Shown piece by piece: positions 44,140 through 54,740 of a stretch of DNA of 64,000 bases. A model generated the notes under the pieces. That model ran no database searches. It saw only the letters and a list, made by a program, of their open reading frames with translations, and was not told where the DNA came from. A program made the position numbers and the translations under genes. Source of the stretch: Archangium sp. (GTDB lineage Bacteria > Myxococcota > Myxococcia > Myxococcales > Myxococcaceae); assembly GCA_030695565.1 (NCBI GenBank), contig JAUYRZ010000103.1, positions 19,808 through 83,807 of the forward strand. Reading direction: 5' to 3'. Numbering within the stretch: the first letter of the stretch is position 1; each line of letters begins with the position of its first letter.

Positions 44140-45651
44140 ATGATCGAACGCACGCTGCAGAAGAATGGGAAGGACCTCGTTCTCGCCGCCAACGACTTCG
44201 CGACCGCGGAGACCTTCGTCGCCCAAAGCAAGGCGAAGCTGAAGCAAGGCTGGTCGCCAACCGGGAAGCCGGCCGACGCGGTGAAGCCCGCGAAGGCGTT
44301 GCTGCAGTTGGGTTTCGTGCCTGCGCAGTTCATCGCCGCGTTCACGCCCGAGGAGGTCGACGCCGTCTACAAGCAGCTCATTCGCGACGAGCATGAAGAC
44401 CTCTCGGACTTCACGCTGCGCGCGAGGCCGACGCGTGCGCTGCTCGAGTACCTGCTGTCGAAGGACCACAACCTGCTCGGCTCAGACCTCTCGAAGGCCA
44501 TCAAGTTCATCTGCAAGGACGAGGCGGTCGCGACGTGGGTGCGTGAGGTGATGAACGCGGTGCTCGCTGGCAAGCCGAGGCCTGAGCTGAAGAAGTTCGC
44601 CACGCAGCAGTTGCGAAACTTCGGGGCGCGCGCCGAGAAGCCTGAGGCGCCGAAGGTGGCGGCAGGCGATGAGACGAGCCTGTTGTTGCAGATTGCCGCC
44701 AACCCGAAAGACGACGCGCCGCGCCTGGTCTACGCCGACTTCCTCACCGAAAAGGGCATCGGGTGGGGTGAGGTCATTCCCCTGTTGCTCAAGCCTGAGC
44801 CTGAGTACGGCACGCCCGAGTACACGCCCCACGCCGCGCTCGTCGAGAAGCAGATCAAGAAGCACCTCAAGCCGTGGCTCGAGCCGATCCGGCCCTTTCT
44901 CACCGGGTGGTCGGTCAACGGAGGCCGGGGGCTCCTGAACTTCGTCGACACGCAGCCGGGCAAGTTCATCGAGGCGGCCGAGGCCATCTCGCTGCGCGCA
45001 CCGCGAGGGCAGCTCAACCTCGGCGGCCTCAAGGCGAAGGACATGGCCGCGCTCGCCGCGACCCCGCTCGGTCGATTTGCGCAGGTCTCGCTTTCGCAGC
45101 AGCGCATCGACGACGCGCAGCTCAAGCTGCTCGCTGGCTCGCCCCGCATTCTCGGCGTCGAGAAGTGGAGTCTCGGCGAGAACCACTTCGGCGACGAGGG
45201 GTACGAGGCGCTCGCGGCCTCGCCGAACTTCGCGCGCTGCACCGAGCTGCATCTCGAGCACACCGTGAGCGAGCCGATCGCCGGCTCGGCCGGTCTGACT
45301 GCGCTGCTCTCGTCGAAGCACTGGCCCGATCTGCACTCGTTGACGACGAGCGTGCTGGAGATCGGCGCAGCGTTCGACACCTGCGTGCATGCGCTGCAAT
45401 GGCTGCAGCTCAACACCACGGGCCGGCTCGACGACGGCACCCTTCGGTCCATCGCGAAGGCGACCTCGCTGCAGGGCCTGACGGCGTTGAGCCTGACCTG
45501 GAATACCCGCATGCCGGCCGAGCGCCGCAGGATGCCGTTCTCAGAGCCCGCGTTGCTGCAGCTGGTCGAGGCGTTGCCGAAGTTGCGGCACCTCGCGGTG
45601 CCGGGCGAGTTGCCCGCGAGTGTGGCCGCGGTGTTGAAGCCGCGCATTTGA
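44140..45651 (+). CDS. TIGR02996-domain protein with leucine-rich-repeat-like region
   Basis: 503 residues. Residues about 180-210 (DETSLLLQIAANPKDDAP, then RLVYADFLTEKG) match the TIGR02996 repeat-companion signature 'LL..I..NP.DD.PRLVYADWL.E.G'. The preceding ~170 residues are basic and helical. The following ~290 contain leucine-rich-like repeats (LNLGGLKAKDMAALAATPLG and LGVEKWSLGENHFGDEG). Such proteins are abundant in Myxococcota and Planctomycetes and have unknown function; no signal peptide or catalytic motif is visible. Confidence 0.8.
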   Translation: MIERTLQKNGKDLVLAANDFATAETFVAQSKAKLKQGWSPTGKPADAVKPAKALLQLGFVPAQFIAAFTPEEVDAVYKQLIRDEHEDLSDFTLRARPTRALLEYLLSKDHNLLGSDLSKAIKFICKDEAVATWVREVMNAVLAGKPRPELKKFATQQLRNFGARAEKPEAPKVAAGDETSLLLQIAANPKDDAPRLVYADFLTEKGIGWGEVIPLLLKPEPEYGTPEYTPHAALVEKQIKKHLKPWLEPIRPFLTGWSVNGGRGLLNFVDTQPGKFIEAAEAISLRAPRGQLNLGGLKAKDMAALAATPLGRFAQVSLSQQRIDDAQLKLLAGSPRILGVEKWSLGENHFGDEGYEALAASPNFARCTELHLEHTVSEPIAGSAGLTALLSSKHWPDLHSLTTSVLEIGAAFDTCVHALQWLQLNTTGRLDDGTLRSIAKATSLQGLTALSLTWNTRMPAERRRMPFSEPALLQLVEALPKLRHLAVPGELPASVAAVLKPRI

Positions 45652-45785
45652 TGACGAGTCAGTGATGGTCTGAAGCCGCGGTCGCTGCTCAGAACGTCAG
45701 GCCACGCGCTGTTCGAGTTCGTCGAAGCGATCTTCAGTCGCCCCGAGCGCGGCGTCGCGCGGACTCACCTCGCTGTGGAGCCGCC

Positions 45786-45809
45786 GCGCCTCGTCAGGCG
45801 GTACCGGGC
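45786..45809 (+). repeat. 24-bp footprint of the antitoxin-like gene
   Basis: GCGCCTCGTCAGGCGGTACC plus GGGC is identical to 41115-41138, inside the antitoxin-like gene just before the toxin start. The surrounding gap 45652-46421 holds no intact gene; besides this footprint it carries the DUF1552 relic at 45907-46200. It is interpreted as the remnant of a third copy of the toxin-antitoxin module. Confidence 0.7.
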
Positions 45810-45906
45810 AGTGCATCATCGACGCCACCAACAGGCAGACAAGCAGTCAGTCGGCTGCGCTCATCGTGCTCAGTGGACTGGCGCTACCCTCGCGCTGCCG
45901 TGAGGC

Positions 45907-46200
45907 TCAGGTCAGGTTGGCCAGCGGCCCGGCAGCCTGACGCGCGATGACCGTTCCCCCCGCCGAGTCGTCGGAGAACGTGCCGCCGAAGCCGGTGTCC
46001 GGGAAGCCGCACAGATTCAGCACCGAGGTGAAGAGGTTCCCGAGCGTCGACTGCGTCGGGTACTGATTGGTGGCCGCGCGCTTCAGGTTGAAGTCGACGT
46101 GCCGGCCCGTGCGCAGCGCACCGCCCGCTTTCCCCGCCAGCATCACCGGAAGATCGGAAACGCTGTGCGCCTCGCCTCGTCGGAACTCGCTGGTCCTTGG
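45907..46200 (-). pseudogene. C-terminal fragment of a DUF1552 protein
   Basis: The frame reads EAHSVSDLPVMLAGKAGGAL, RTGRHVDFN, then LFTSVLNLCGFPDTGFGG and a stop after AAGPLANLT. This matches the end of DUF1552 proteins ('H...DLP..LAG..GG.LKTGRH...N.L...L...G'). Upstream the frame is broken by a stop near the right limit, so only the last ~95 codons remain. DUF1552 proteins are exported and usually paired with DUF1592-type cytochromes; no partner is present here. Confidence 0.6.
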
Positions 46201-46421
46201 CGTGATGTCCCGCGAGTTCGATTACTTCAACCGCGTCTTCATGGTGCAGGAGCCCGGCCTGGGCGTGGTGACTGCACGCAGACACGCGGTGCAGGGCAAT
46301 GACAGACAAGGCCTGGCCGGACGGGCTGTCGAGGAAGTGCTGGCGTTCTTTCCCGGTGAGGGCGGGTCGCGCGGGTGCGCGCTCGTTGACCTCGCGCATA
46401 CGCGATGAAACAGTTCAGTCG

Positions 46422-49100
46422 ATGTCTGCGGACGACTCGACGCTGGCTTCCGAGCACCTCGCTGTCCTGCGCCGTGCAACGGGGCTGCTGGCGACGTCCA
46501 CCAAACTCCAGTCGACGCTGGAGAGCACCATCGAGGCCTGTCTGCCGAGCGTGGGGGACTTCGGCTTCTTCGACTTGCGAGTCGATGACGACCTCGTCGT
46601 TCGCACCGCGCTTGCCTACGAGGACCCGCGCATCGCAGACATCCTCCGGCCGACGCAGTGGGTGCGATCCGAGAGCCGGGACCTGAACCTGTGCGCGCTC
46701 TCGACGGGTGAGGCGGGGTTCCACGCGAACATCGACGACGCCTGGTACCAGAAGATCGCGGTCAACGAAGGGCACCTCGAGGTCCTCCGTTCGCTCGCGT
46801 TCTGCTCGATGCTCACCGTGCCCATGCGCTTCGCCGGCGAGCTGCTCGGCGCGCTGACGCTGTTCTTCGGACGCTCGGGCCGGCACTACACCGCGGCGGA
46901 TCAGGCGTTCGTCGAGGAGCTCGCGAACCTGGTCGTGCCCTTCGTGGTCAATGCGCGTCTCGTCGAGCGGCAGCGACGGACCGAGGAGGCGCTTCGCCAG
47001 AGTGAAGAACGACTGCGGCTCGCGATCGACGCCGGCAAGCTGGGGATCTGGGATTGGAACATCGTCACGAACCACGTCGTGTGGTCCGATCGCGTGTACG
47101 AGCTCCACGGTGTGGAGCGGGGGCAGTTCGGCGGTCGGGTGGAGGACTTCGGTTCGCTCGTGCATGTCGACGACCGCGCCGCGGTCACCGCCGCGATCCA
47201 GGCGGCGCTCGATCACGGCGATTCGTACGAAGTGGAGTTCCGGGTGCCCATCGGGTCAGGCGTGCGTTGGCTGTCCACGCGCGCCAACGTGATCCGCGAC
47301 GCGGACGGTCGGCCGCAGCGCATGGTGGGAGCCACCTCAGACGTGACCGATCGTGTCGAGGGCCTCGCCGCTGAGCGCGCTGCCCGCGACCGGCTCCAGG
47401 TGCTCGCTCGCACCGGAGAATTGCTGGCGGGTTCGCTCGACCGCGAGACGACCCTCGGCGCGATCACGAGCGCGATCGCGCCCGCCCTCGCCGACTGGTG
47501 CCGGATCGACCTCGTCGACGACGACGGCAACCTCCAGCACGCGACCTCGCACCACGAGAACGCCGACCTCGCCCGCCGGGGGTCGGAGCTGGCGAGGACC
47601 TACCGGGTGCCCGCGACCACGCCGGGGTCCGTCGCGTGGGTGGCCGCGAGCGGGAAACCCTATACCGCCCTGTTCGACGAGCGCGCGTTCGACGGCATGC
47701 CGAGCTCTGCGATGATCACCTTCGTGATCGAGAGCCGGCTGCGGAGCGTGCTGAGCGTACCGCTGATCGCGCGCGGGCGGTCCCTGGGCGTGCTGACGGC
47801 GTTGCGAGATGACCGGCGCCCGCGGCAGCTGAGCGCGGAAGACATCCCGCTCTTCACCGAGCTCGCGGGTCGCGCGGCGCTCGCGCTCGACAATGCGCGG
47901 CTCTACGCCGAGGCAGAGCGGGCGCGCACGGAGGCCGAGGCGGCGAACCTCGCGAAAGACGAATTCCTCGCGATCCTCGGCCACGAGCTTCGCAATCCGC
48001 TCGCTCCGATCGTCTCTGCGCTCCACCTCATGGACGCGCGCGACCGCGGATCGCTGCGCCGTGAGCGCGACGTCATCGAGCGTCAGGTCGCGCACCTCTC
48101 GCGACTGGTCGACGATCTGCTCGACGTCTCGAGGATCGTCCGTGGCAAGGTCGAGATCTCCAGCGACTCCGTCGTGATGCAGACCGTTCTCGACAAGGCG
48201 GTCGAGATGACGCGGCCGCTGTTCTCGCAGCGCGGCGTCGAGCTCGTTCTCGAGCCCGCGGTTGAGCCGCTCCGCGTGAGCGGCGACGGCATCCGGCTCG
48301 CGCAGGTGGTGGGCAATCTCCTGACCAACGCCGCGAAGTTCTCGAAGCCCCGCGACGTGGTCACCGTCACGCTCCGGCGGCGGGACCGCATGGTCGAGCT
48401 CTCCGTGCGAGACCAGGGGATGGGGATCTCGCCACAGCTGCTACCGAACGTGTTCGGGTTGTTCGTACAGGGCCCCCAGTCGATCGATCGAGAGCGGGGC
48501 GGCCTCGGGCTGGGCCTCGCCATCGTCTCGAACCTGGTCCGCCTCCACGGAGGTCAGGTCACGGCGGCGAGTCCTGGTCTCCACCGGGGGGCGACCTTCA
48601 CCGTGCTGCTGCCGGCCTCTGCCGAGCAGGCGCTCGAACCAGCGCCCTCGTCGCGAGCGCTGCCACATCGGAATGCAGGGCGCATCTTGCTGGTCGACGA
48701 CAACGTCGACGCGGGGGAGCTCCTCGCGGACCTGCTGCGGGAGTCCGGGTACGAGGTGGCGGTCGCGACGAGCAGTGCCTCGGCGATCGAGGCCGCCGCC
48801 CAGCTCGTACCGGACGTGGCGATCCTCGACATCGGCCTGCCCGGCATGGACGGCTACGAGTTGGCGCGGCAGTTCCGCGCACGATCCCAGTTCGCTCACG
48901 TGCGGCTGATCGCCCTGACCGGGTATGGGCTCGCCTCCGATCGGATGAAGTCGTCGGCGGCGGGCTTCGACCATCACTTCGTCAAGCCGGTGATGCCAGA
49001 CGAGCTGCTGGGTGCCCTGGTCTCCCTGGTGGCCGCTGGGGGCGACCGAGGGTCAGCAGGTGCAACGAGCGTCTGGGGAGGCAGTGATGGTGCGGGGTGA
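46422..49100 (+). CDS. Hybrid histidine kinase: GAF, PAS, GAF, HisKA, HATPase, receiver
   Basis: 892 residues from ATG 46422. In order: a GAF domain (about 12-185), PAS/PAC (about 200-315, with LGIWDWNIVTNHVVWSDRVY), a second GAF (about 330-500), HisKA (ILGHELRNPLAPI), HATPase (VVGNLLTNAAKFS, QGMGIS, GGLGLGLAI) and a C-terminal receiver (ILLVDDNVD, ILDIGLPGMDG, FVKPV). All catalytic motifs look intact. There are no membrane segments, so it is probably a soluble sensor of small molecules or light/redox state through the GAF/PAS domains. Confidence 0.92.
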   Translation: MSADDSTLASEHLAVLRRATGLLATSTKLQSTLESTIEACLPSVGDFGFFDLRVDDDLVVRTALAYEDPRIADILRPTQWVRSESRDLNLCALSTGEAGFHANIDDAWYQKIAVNEGHLEVLRSLAFCSMLTVPMRFAGELLGALTLFFGRSGRHYTAADQAFVEELANLVVPFVVNARLVERQRRTEEALRQSEERLRLAIDAGKLGIWDWNIVTNHVVWSDRVYELHGVERGQFGGRVEDFGSLVHVDDRAAVTAAIQAALDHGDSYEVEFRVPIGSGVRWLSTRANVIRDADGRPQRMVGATSDVTDRVEGLAAERAARDRLQVLARTGELLAGSLDRETTLGAITSAIAPALADWCRIDLVDDDGNLQHATSHHENADLARRGSELARTYRVPATTPGSVAWVAASGKPYTALFDERAFDGMPSSAMITFVIESRLRSVLSVPLIARGRSLGVLTALRDDRRPRQLSAEDIPLFTELAGRAALALDNARLYAEAERARTEAEAANLAKDEFLAILGHELRNPLAPIVSALHLMDARDRGSLRRERDVIERQVAHLSRLVDDLLDVSRIVRGKVEISSDSVVMQTVLDKAVEMTRPLFSQRGVELVLEPAVEPLRVSGDGIRLAQVVGNLLTNAAKFSKPRDVVTVTLRRRDRMVELSVRDQGMGISPQLLPNVFGLFVQGPQSIDRERGGLGLGLAIVSNLVRLHGGQVTAASPGLHRGATFTVLLPASAEQALEPAPSSRALPHRNAGRILLVDDNVDAGELLADLLRESGYEVAVATSSASAIEAAAQLVPDVAILDIGLPGMDGYELARQFRARSQFAHVRLIALTGYGLASDRMKSSAAGFDHHFVKPVMPDELLGALVSLVAAGGDRGSAGATSVWGGSDGAG

Positions 49101-49223
49101 TGAACCAAAGCTCCAGTGTCCTGCGCCTGAATGATGGGCGCCTCTCCGTGAGCGGCGATGACGCCAACCTGTACCCAGTGACGAAGCCGAGCGGTGATTC
49201 CACCGAGGGATGCAGAGCGACTG

Positions 49224-49623
49224 ATGGGGGAAGGGCGTGGCCTCACAAGCTCCGCTAGACTTGGGGCATGTCGGCAGAGCGCGCAGCGCACTTTCTCCAG
49301 CACCTCGCGGAGCGACGCAGCTCACTGCGGGAGGAGATCGAGGACGACATCTCGGGCGTGCGGGGCCGTTCATTTCGCGACGCGGCGGGGCCAGCGCTCG
49401 ATGCGCTGATTGCCGCCGGCCTGGAGATCGATGCGCCGCTCGCGCTGACGACCGCGCCGCCACGCGCACGAGGGAAGTTCAGGCTCCACGGCGTGCGCCT
49501 GCGGGTGCTCTCGCCGGAAGACACCGCGGTCTTCAAGATGCGCATCTTCCGCGGGAAGGATCTCGTCGCGCAGTTGGTCAGCGCGTAGCTTCATCGTCAG
49601 TCGCGACCTGGGGCGCTGAGAAG
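49224..49623 (+). pseudogene. Decayed copy of the toxin-antitoxin-like pair
   Basis: About 400 bp match the 40836-41733 region, including the sequence before the start (GGCCTCACAAGCT, then CTAGACTTGGG) and after the stop (CGTAGCTTCATCGTCAGTCGC). Four internal deletions remove most of both genes, each at a short direct repeat of 3-8 bp. The remaining frame (49268-49588) stays open and would encode a 106-residue chimera: antitoxin residues 1-33, then toxin pieces lacking the GG...DxD catalytic core. No toxin activity is expected. Confidence 0.85.
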
Positions 49624-49839
49624 AAGTCGTCCATCGCAACGCCATCGACCGCGGTGATCAGATCGTTCGTCTCGACGACGCCCTCCGCGGCAGGTACCGC
49701 TGCTCGCGGCAGACGTGGCGCAAGTGGCCGCTCGACCGCGCTTGATGTCAACGGTGAAGACACCGCGTGTGTGTCTCGAAGGCCCGCCTTCCGACATCAG
49801 CCGCTTGTCGGAATGGCGGGGGGCGTATCAACTTCTGCC
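49624..49839. other. Non-coding gap before lipoprotein gene
   Basis: A short minus-strand reading (about 49620-49680) resembles the end of a PDZ domain (TNDLITAVDGV), but it is too short to call. Otherwise this holds the promoter region of the lipoprotein gene at 49840. Confidence 0.3.
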
Positions 49840-51966
49840 ATGCGAGCGCTCATCTTCTCGGCCACCATCATCCTGTCTGCTTGCCAGTGTGGAACAGCCA
49901 ACCCCGACACCGACGGAGGAGCAGGTGGAGGTGACGCGCAGGGTGGAGGAACCGCGACCGGGGGGGGCTCTGCGCTCGGTGGCGGATCAGGTGGTGGCGC
50001 CGCAGGTCCCTGCGTTGCCAACGCGACCGCGCTTTCGATCTCGCCCTCCAACGCCACCGTCGCAGCCGGAGCAAGTCAGCGGTTCACCGCGACGGCGACC
50101 GTGAACGGACAGCCCGTCGACGTCACCTCCAGCGTCACCTTCACGGTCAGACGCGACGATGACTCACCTGCGGGTACCATCGACGCGAGCGGCAACTTCA
50201 TCGCTGCGGCCGGGGTCGGCGGAAGCGTGCACGTCGAGGCGACGGATGGCTGCGTGAGCGCCACGACCGACATCTCGGTGACGTTCGCGTCGAACATCAC
50301 GGCCGGTGACGGCGGCGTCACCGGCAGCGAATTCGGCGGCACGGTCGACACCACCACCGCGGCGAGTTTGCCCAAGGTGGTCTACCCGCACAGCGGCACG
50401 CGTTTCCCGCGCAACATCTACAAGGTGCTCTTCCAGTGGCAGCGCGCAGGTCATGCGAAGTTCCGCCTCACGTTCACCGGGCCTGGCTCCACCGTTCAAG
50501 TCTTCACCGATGGTCGCAACGCCATCTGCGTCAACACCACGGATGGCTGCTGGGAAGCCGATGCGGCCGCGTGGTTGGCCATCGCAGGCTCGAATGCCGG
50601 CGGTGAAGTTCAGCTCGTCGTCGACGGCGTCGATGCCACTGGGGGCACGGTGTTCCGCGGCACAGCCATCACGCTCGGCTTCTCCCGGCGCGACGTGAAG
50701 GGCGCTATCTTCTATTGGTCGACCACGTCTGCCGGCATTCGCCGCGCGACGGTCTCGGACAACGCGCCCGAGCCGTACCTGGTGGGCAAGCCGATCCCCT
50801 CGGTGTTGTCCGATGGTTCGTCGGTGCAGTGCGTGGCCTGTCACACCGTTTCGCGCAGTGGCCGCAAGCTCTTCGCGGGAACCAAGACGAGCATCGACAC
50901 CGGGCTGTTCGTCTACGACGTGACACTGGCTCCGCCGCCGAGCCCGGTCATCACCGATCAGATCGCCACCGCCAACAAGGGCTTCGGCACGTTCTCCCCT
51001 GATGACACGCGCGTGGTCGCCACCGTCGGCGACAAGCTGGTCGAGTTCGACAGCACCTCGGGGCAACGCTTCGTCGAGCTGCCCCTGCTGGCTGGCACCA
51101 ACCCCGATTGGTCACCGCTGGGCCATGAGCTGGCGTACTCCACGAAGGGCGGCGACTCGCCGGGTGGGGCTGCCCTGGCGTCCATCGCGCGAGGTGCGGA
51201 TGGCGGCTGGGGCAGCATCCGCACGTTGGTCGCGGCAGGAACGCAGACGGCGCTCTTCCCCAGCTTCGCCCCCGACGGACTGCACGTGGCCTACGCACGC
51301 GGTCGTGGCGGGCACGGCGACAAGACCTTCCAGCTCTGGCTGGTCGGAGCAGACGGAGGGATGAACACGGAGCTGCTGGCCGCGAACCGCAAGGTGAACA
51401 ACTGCCTTGGCATCGCCTGCGACGTGCAGGGGAACACCAATGGCCAGTACGAGAACTCGATGCCCACCTGGGCGCCGCCGGGTGACCTCGACTGGGTGGC
51501 CTTCAACTCGCAGCGGCCGTACGGCGTGGTGTACCCCACGGGAGGCACTCAGCAGATCTGGGTGGCGGCGATCGATCGCTCGAAGCTCGGCCAGCGACTG
51601 CCCGATGGTGGCGTGGTGGACCCGAGCTATCCCGCCTTCCGCTTCAGCTTTCAGGATCTCGCGGAGAACAACCACCGCGCTTTCTGGACGCTCGACGTCC
51701 GCGTGGAACAAGACGCGGGCGTGATGTGTGTTGCGTCCGGTCAAGCGTGCACCGCCAACAGCACCTGTTGTGGAACGAACACCTGCCAGTCGCCTTCCGA
51801 GCTGGTCTTTCAGTGTCTGCCTCCGAACAGCGTCGATGCCGGAGCGTGTGTTCGCACGGGGGCGAGCTGCAGTCAGACCTCGGGTGGGCAGTGCTGCGAC
51901 AGCCCGCTGGTGGCTTGCGACGTGCAATCCGACGGCGGGGCGGCGTGCATGTCGACCATCAACTGA
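49840..51966 (+). CDS. Propeller lipoprotein with Ig-like domain, CxxCH motif and Cys-rich tail
   Basis: 708 residues from ATG 49840. The signal ends in ILSAC (Cys15), followed by a Gly/Thr-rich linker. An Ig-like (BIG2-type) domain follows at about 65-150 (LSISPSNATVAAGASQRFTA). The central region carries VQCVACHTVSRSGRK, a CxxCH c-type heme-binding motif, and then TolB-like propeller strands (GTFSPDDTRVVAT, NPDWSPLGHELAYST, FPSFAPDGLHVAYAR). The tail has two Cys-rich modules (CVASGQACTANSTCCG and GASCSQTSGGQCCDS). Surface exposure is likely; heme binding would need cytochrome c maturation and is unproven. Confidence 0.78.
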   Translation: MRALIFSATIILSACQCGTANPDTDGGAGGGDAQGGGTATGGGSALGGGSGGGAAGPCVANATALSISPSNATVAAGASQRFTATATVNGQPVDVTSSVTFTVRRDDDSPAGTIDASGNFIAAAGVGGSVHVEATDGCVSATTDISVTFASNITAGDGGVTGSEFGGTVDTTTAASLPKVVYPHSGTRFPRNIYKVLFQWQRAGHAKFRLTFTGPGSTVQVFTDGRNAICVNTTDGCWEADAAAWLAIAGSNAGGEVQLVVDGVDATGGTVFRGTAITLGFSRRDVKGAIFYWSTTSAGIRRATVSDNAPEPYLVGKPIPSVLSDGSSVQCVACHTVSRSGRKLFAGTKTSIDTGLFVYDVTLAPPPSPVITDQIATANKGFGTFSPDDTRVVATVGDKLVEFDSTSGQRFVELPLLAGTNPDWSPLGHELAYSTKGGDSPGGAALASIARGADGGWGSIRTLVAAGTQTALFPSFAPDGLHVAYARGRGGHGDKTFQLWLVGADGGMNTELLAANRKVNNCLGIACDVQGNTNGQYENSMPTWAPPGDLDWVAFNSQRPYGVVYPTGGTQQIWVAAIDRSKLGQRLPDGGVVDPSYPAFRFSFQDLAENNHRAFWTLDVRVEQDAGVMCVASGQACTANSTCCGTNTCQSPSELVFQCLPPNSVDAGACVRTGASCSQTSGGQCCDSPLVACDVQSDGGAACMSTIN

Positions 51967-52211
51967 GCGCCACTTTTCGAGCTCCCAGGCGCCGTCGTCA
52001 GCCACCTTCGCGATGCTCGTGTCGGTGTCCTACGAGCAGTTTGATCGGCTGGTCCAGGACGACGAGGCCATCCCCGCGCCAGGGCACACGCCGGCCTGCA
52101 TGAGCTAGCAGGTGGGCGACGCCGTCTTCACCGGCCGGGAGATCCTCTTGAAGGTCGGCTTCACGCGCGTGCTCGACCTGGGTGCAGGTCGAATTGGAAG
52201 TGAGCGCCAGT

Positions 52212-53687
<1,476 letters not shown>

Positions 53688-53721
53688 GCGGCCCCCCGAA
53701 GTGCTGTGTGGGGCTGAGGTC

Positions 53722-54096
53722 TCACGGGCTCACGGGAGACAGCAGCTGCTGCACGGTCTCTCGTAGCACGGCCAGCGGCACGGGCTTGGTGAGGAACGCG
53801 TTGGCGCCGAGCGCCAGGGCTTCTTCTTTCAACCCGGGCTTCGCCTCCATCGTGAGGAGGATCACCGGCAATCGGCCGTGCGTGGCGTCGGCCCTCAGCT
53901 GCCGGATGAACTCGAACCCGTCCATGCCGGGCATGCGCAGATCGGCGATCACCAGCGAAACCCCTCCCTCGCGCACTTGACGCAGGCCGGCCTCCCCATC
54001 GTTGGCTTCCAACACGGTGACGGCCAGCCCGGCGAGGTAGACCTTGAGCAGGTAGCGGATGGTGGGGCTGTCGTCGATGATGAGTACGGTCTGCAG
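53722..54096 (-). CDS. Single-domain response regulator (CheY-like) with CTG start
   Basis: 124 residues. All receiver positions are present: VLIIDDS, phospho-Asp in IADLRMPGMDG, Thr in LLTMEA, Lys in LTKPV. In this frame there is no ATG, GTG or TTG before the first strand. CTG 54096 is the only reasonable start, with AAAGGA 9 bp upstream. The in-frame ATG at 54015 would remove the acidic pocket. The upstream gap to DUF4395 is 68 bp. It probably serves as the CheY or phosphate sink of the chemosensory operon, which otherwise has no separate CheY. Confidence 0.75.
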   Translation of the reverse strand: MQTVLIIDDSPTIRYLLKVYLAGLAVTVLEANDGEAGLRQVREGGVSLVIADLRMPGMDGFEFIRQLRADATHGRLPVILLTMEAKPGLKEEALALGANAFLTKPVPLAVLRETVQQLLSPVSP

Positions 54097-54164
54097 CGGA
54101 TACGATCCTTTCGTCGACCTCGCGGGGAGGAGCCAAACCCCGGCGTCGGGGATTCTTCCACCAT

Positions 54165-54740
54165 TTAAGGGCGCACATAGGGCACATCACACACTTCGCA
54201 GCCCCAGATGCGCGCGTGGAGCCAGCAGCCCACACAGAACCCCAGGGTCGCTTCCAACCAGGTGAGGGCGAAACACACCGCGACCACCACCGCCATCGCC
54301 CCCGGCGTGGCACCCAGCCCACGCATGCCCAAACACACTGCGGCCAACGTTGCCCCCAGGCCCCAGGCGAAACGTTTCGGTGTGGTGGCCTTCCAGGTGG
54401 GGCGCATTCGCATGGTCAACGCGGTGCCCAGCACGCCCGTCGGGCTCAGGGGCGTGAGGCCGGTGCTCGCCGCCAGCAGCATGTCCAGCAGCACGAAGGG
54501 GCCCACATAGAGCACCGGGTCCCACTCCGGCCGGGTCAGCAGCACCCCCAGGGTCATGGCCGAGATGACGTTGAGCAGGCCCGCCCGGGCGCGGGTCGCT
54601 GTCTCGTTGATGCGCAACCCGCCCTGGCCGTCGAGGGGCTGGCCCACCGCCCACCATGGCCGGTTGAAGAAGGTGTGTTGGGGCGAAGGGGGGCTGTGGA
54701 GTTCAGGGGGCAAGGGGGCCTCGTTTGGGGTGGTGCTCAC
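54165..54740 (-). CDS. DUF4395 membrane protein inside the chemosensory operon
   Basis: About 191 residues from GTG 54740, overlapping the cheB stop by 38 bp. The signature region is RINETATRARAGLLNVISAMT. About four membrane helices follow and the C-terminus carries two CxxC-like pairs (FCVGCW and GCEVCD). DUF4395 proteins are usually found near thiol or sulfur-transfer proteins; the Cys pairs could be redox active. Its presence between cheB and the receiver gene is unusual and its role in signalling is unknown. Confidence 0.7.
   Translation of the reverse strand: MSTTPNEAPLPPELHSPPSPQHTFFNRPWWAVGQPLDGQGGLRINETATRARAGLLNVISAMTLGVLLTRPEWDPVLYVGPFVLLDMLLAASTGLTPLSPTGVLGTALTMRMRPTWKATTPKRFAWGLGATLAAVCLGMRGLGATPGAMAVVVAVCFALTWLEATLGFCVGCWLHARIWGCEVCDVPYVRP

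Noticed and set aside
46205..46408. 67-codon plus-strand frame before the GAF/PAS kinase
   Set aside because: No family match or ribosome-binding site; the region is antisense to and just upstream of the DUF1552 relic.
49578..49763. Minus-strand frame with a PDZ-like TNDLITAVDG segment
   Set aside because: Too short to support a domain call and its other end runs into the decayed toxin-antitoxin copy.
51998..52211. Small frames in the gap before the kinase-receiver gene
   Set aside because: A possible MLVSVSYEQFDRLV peptide is followed at once by a stop and has no recognisable context.
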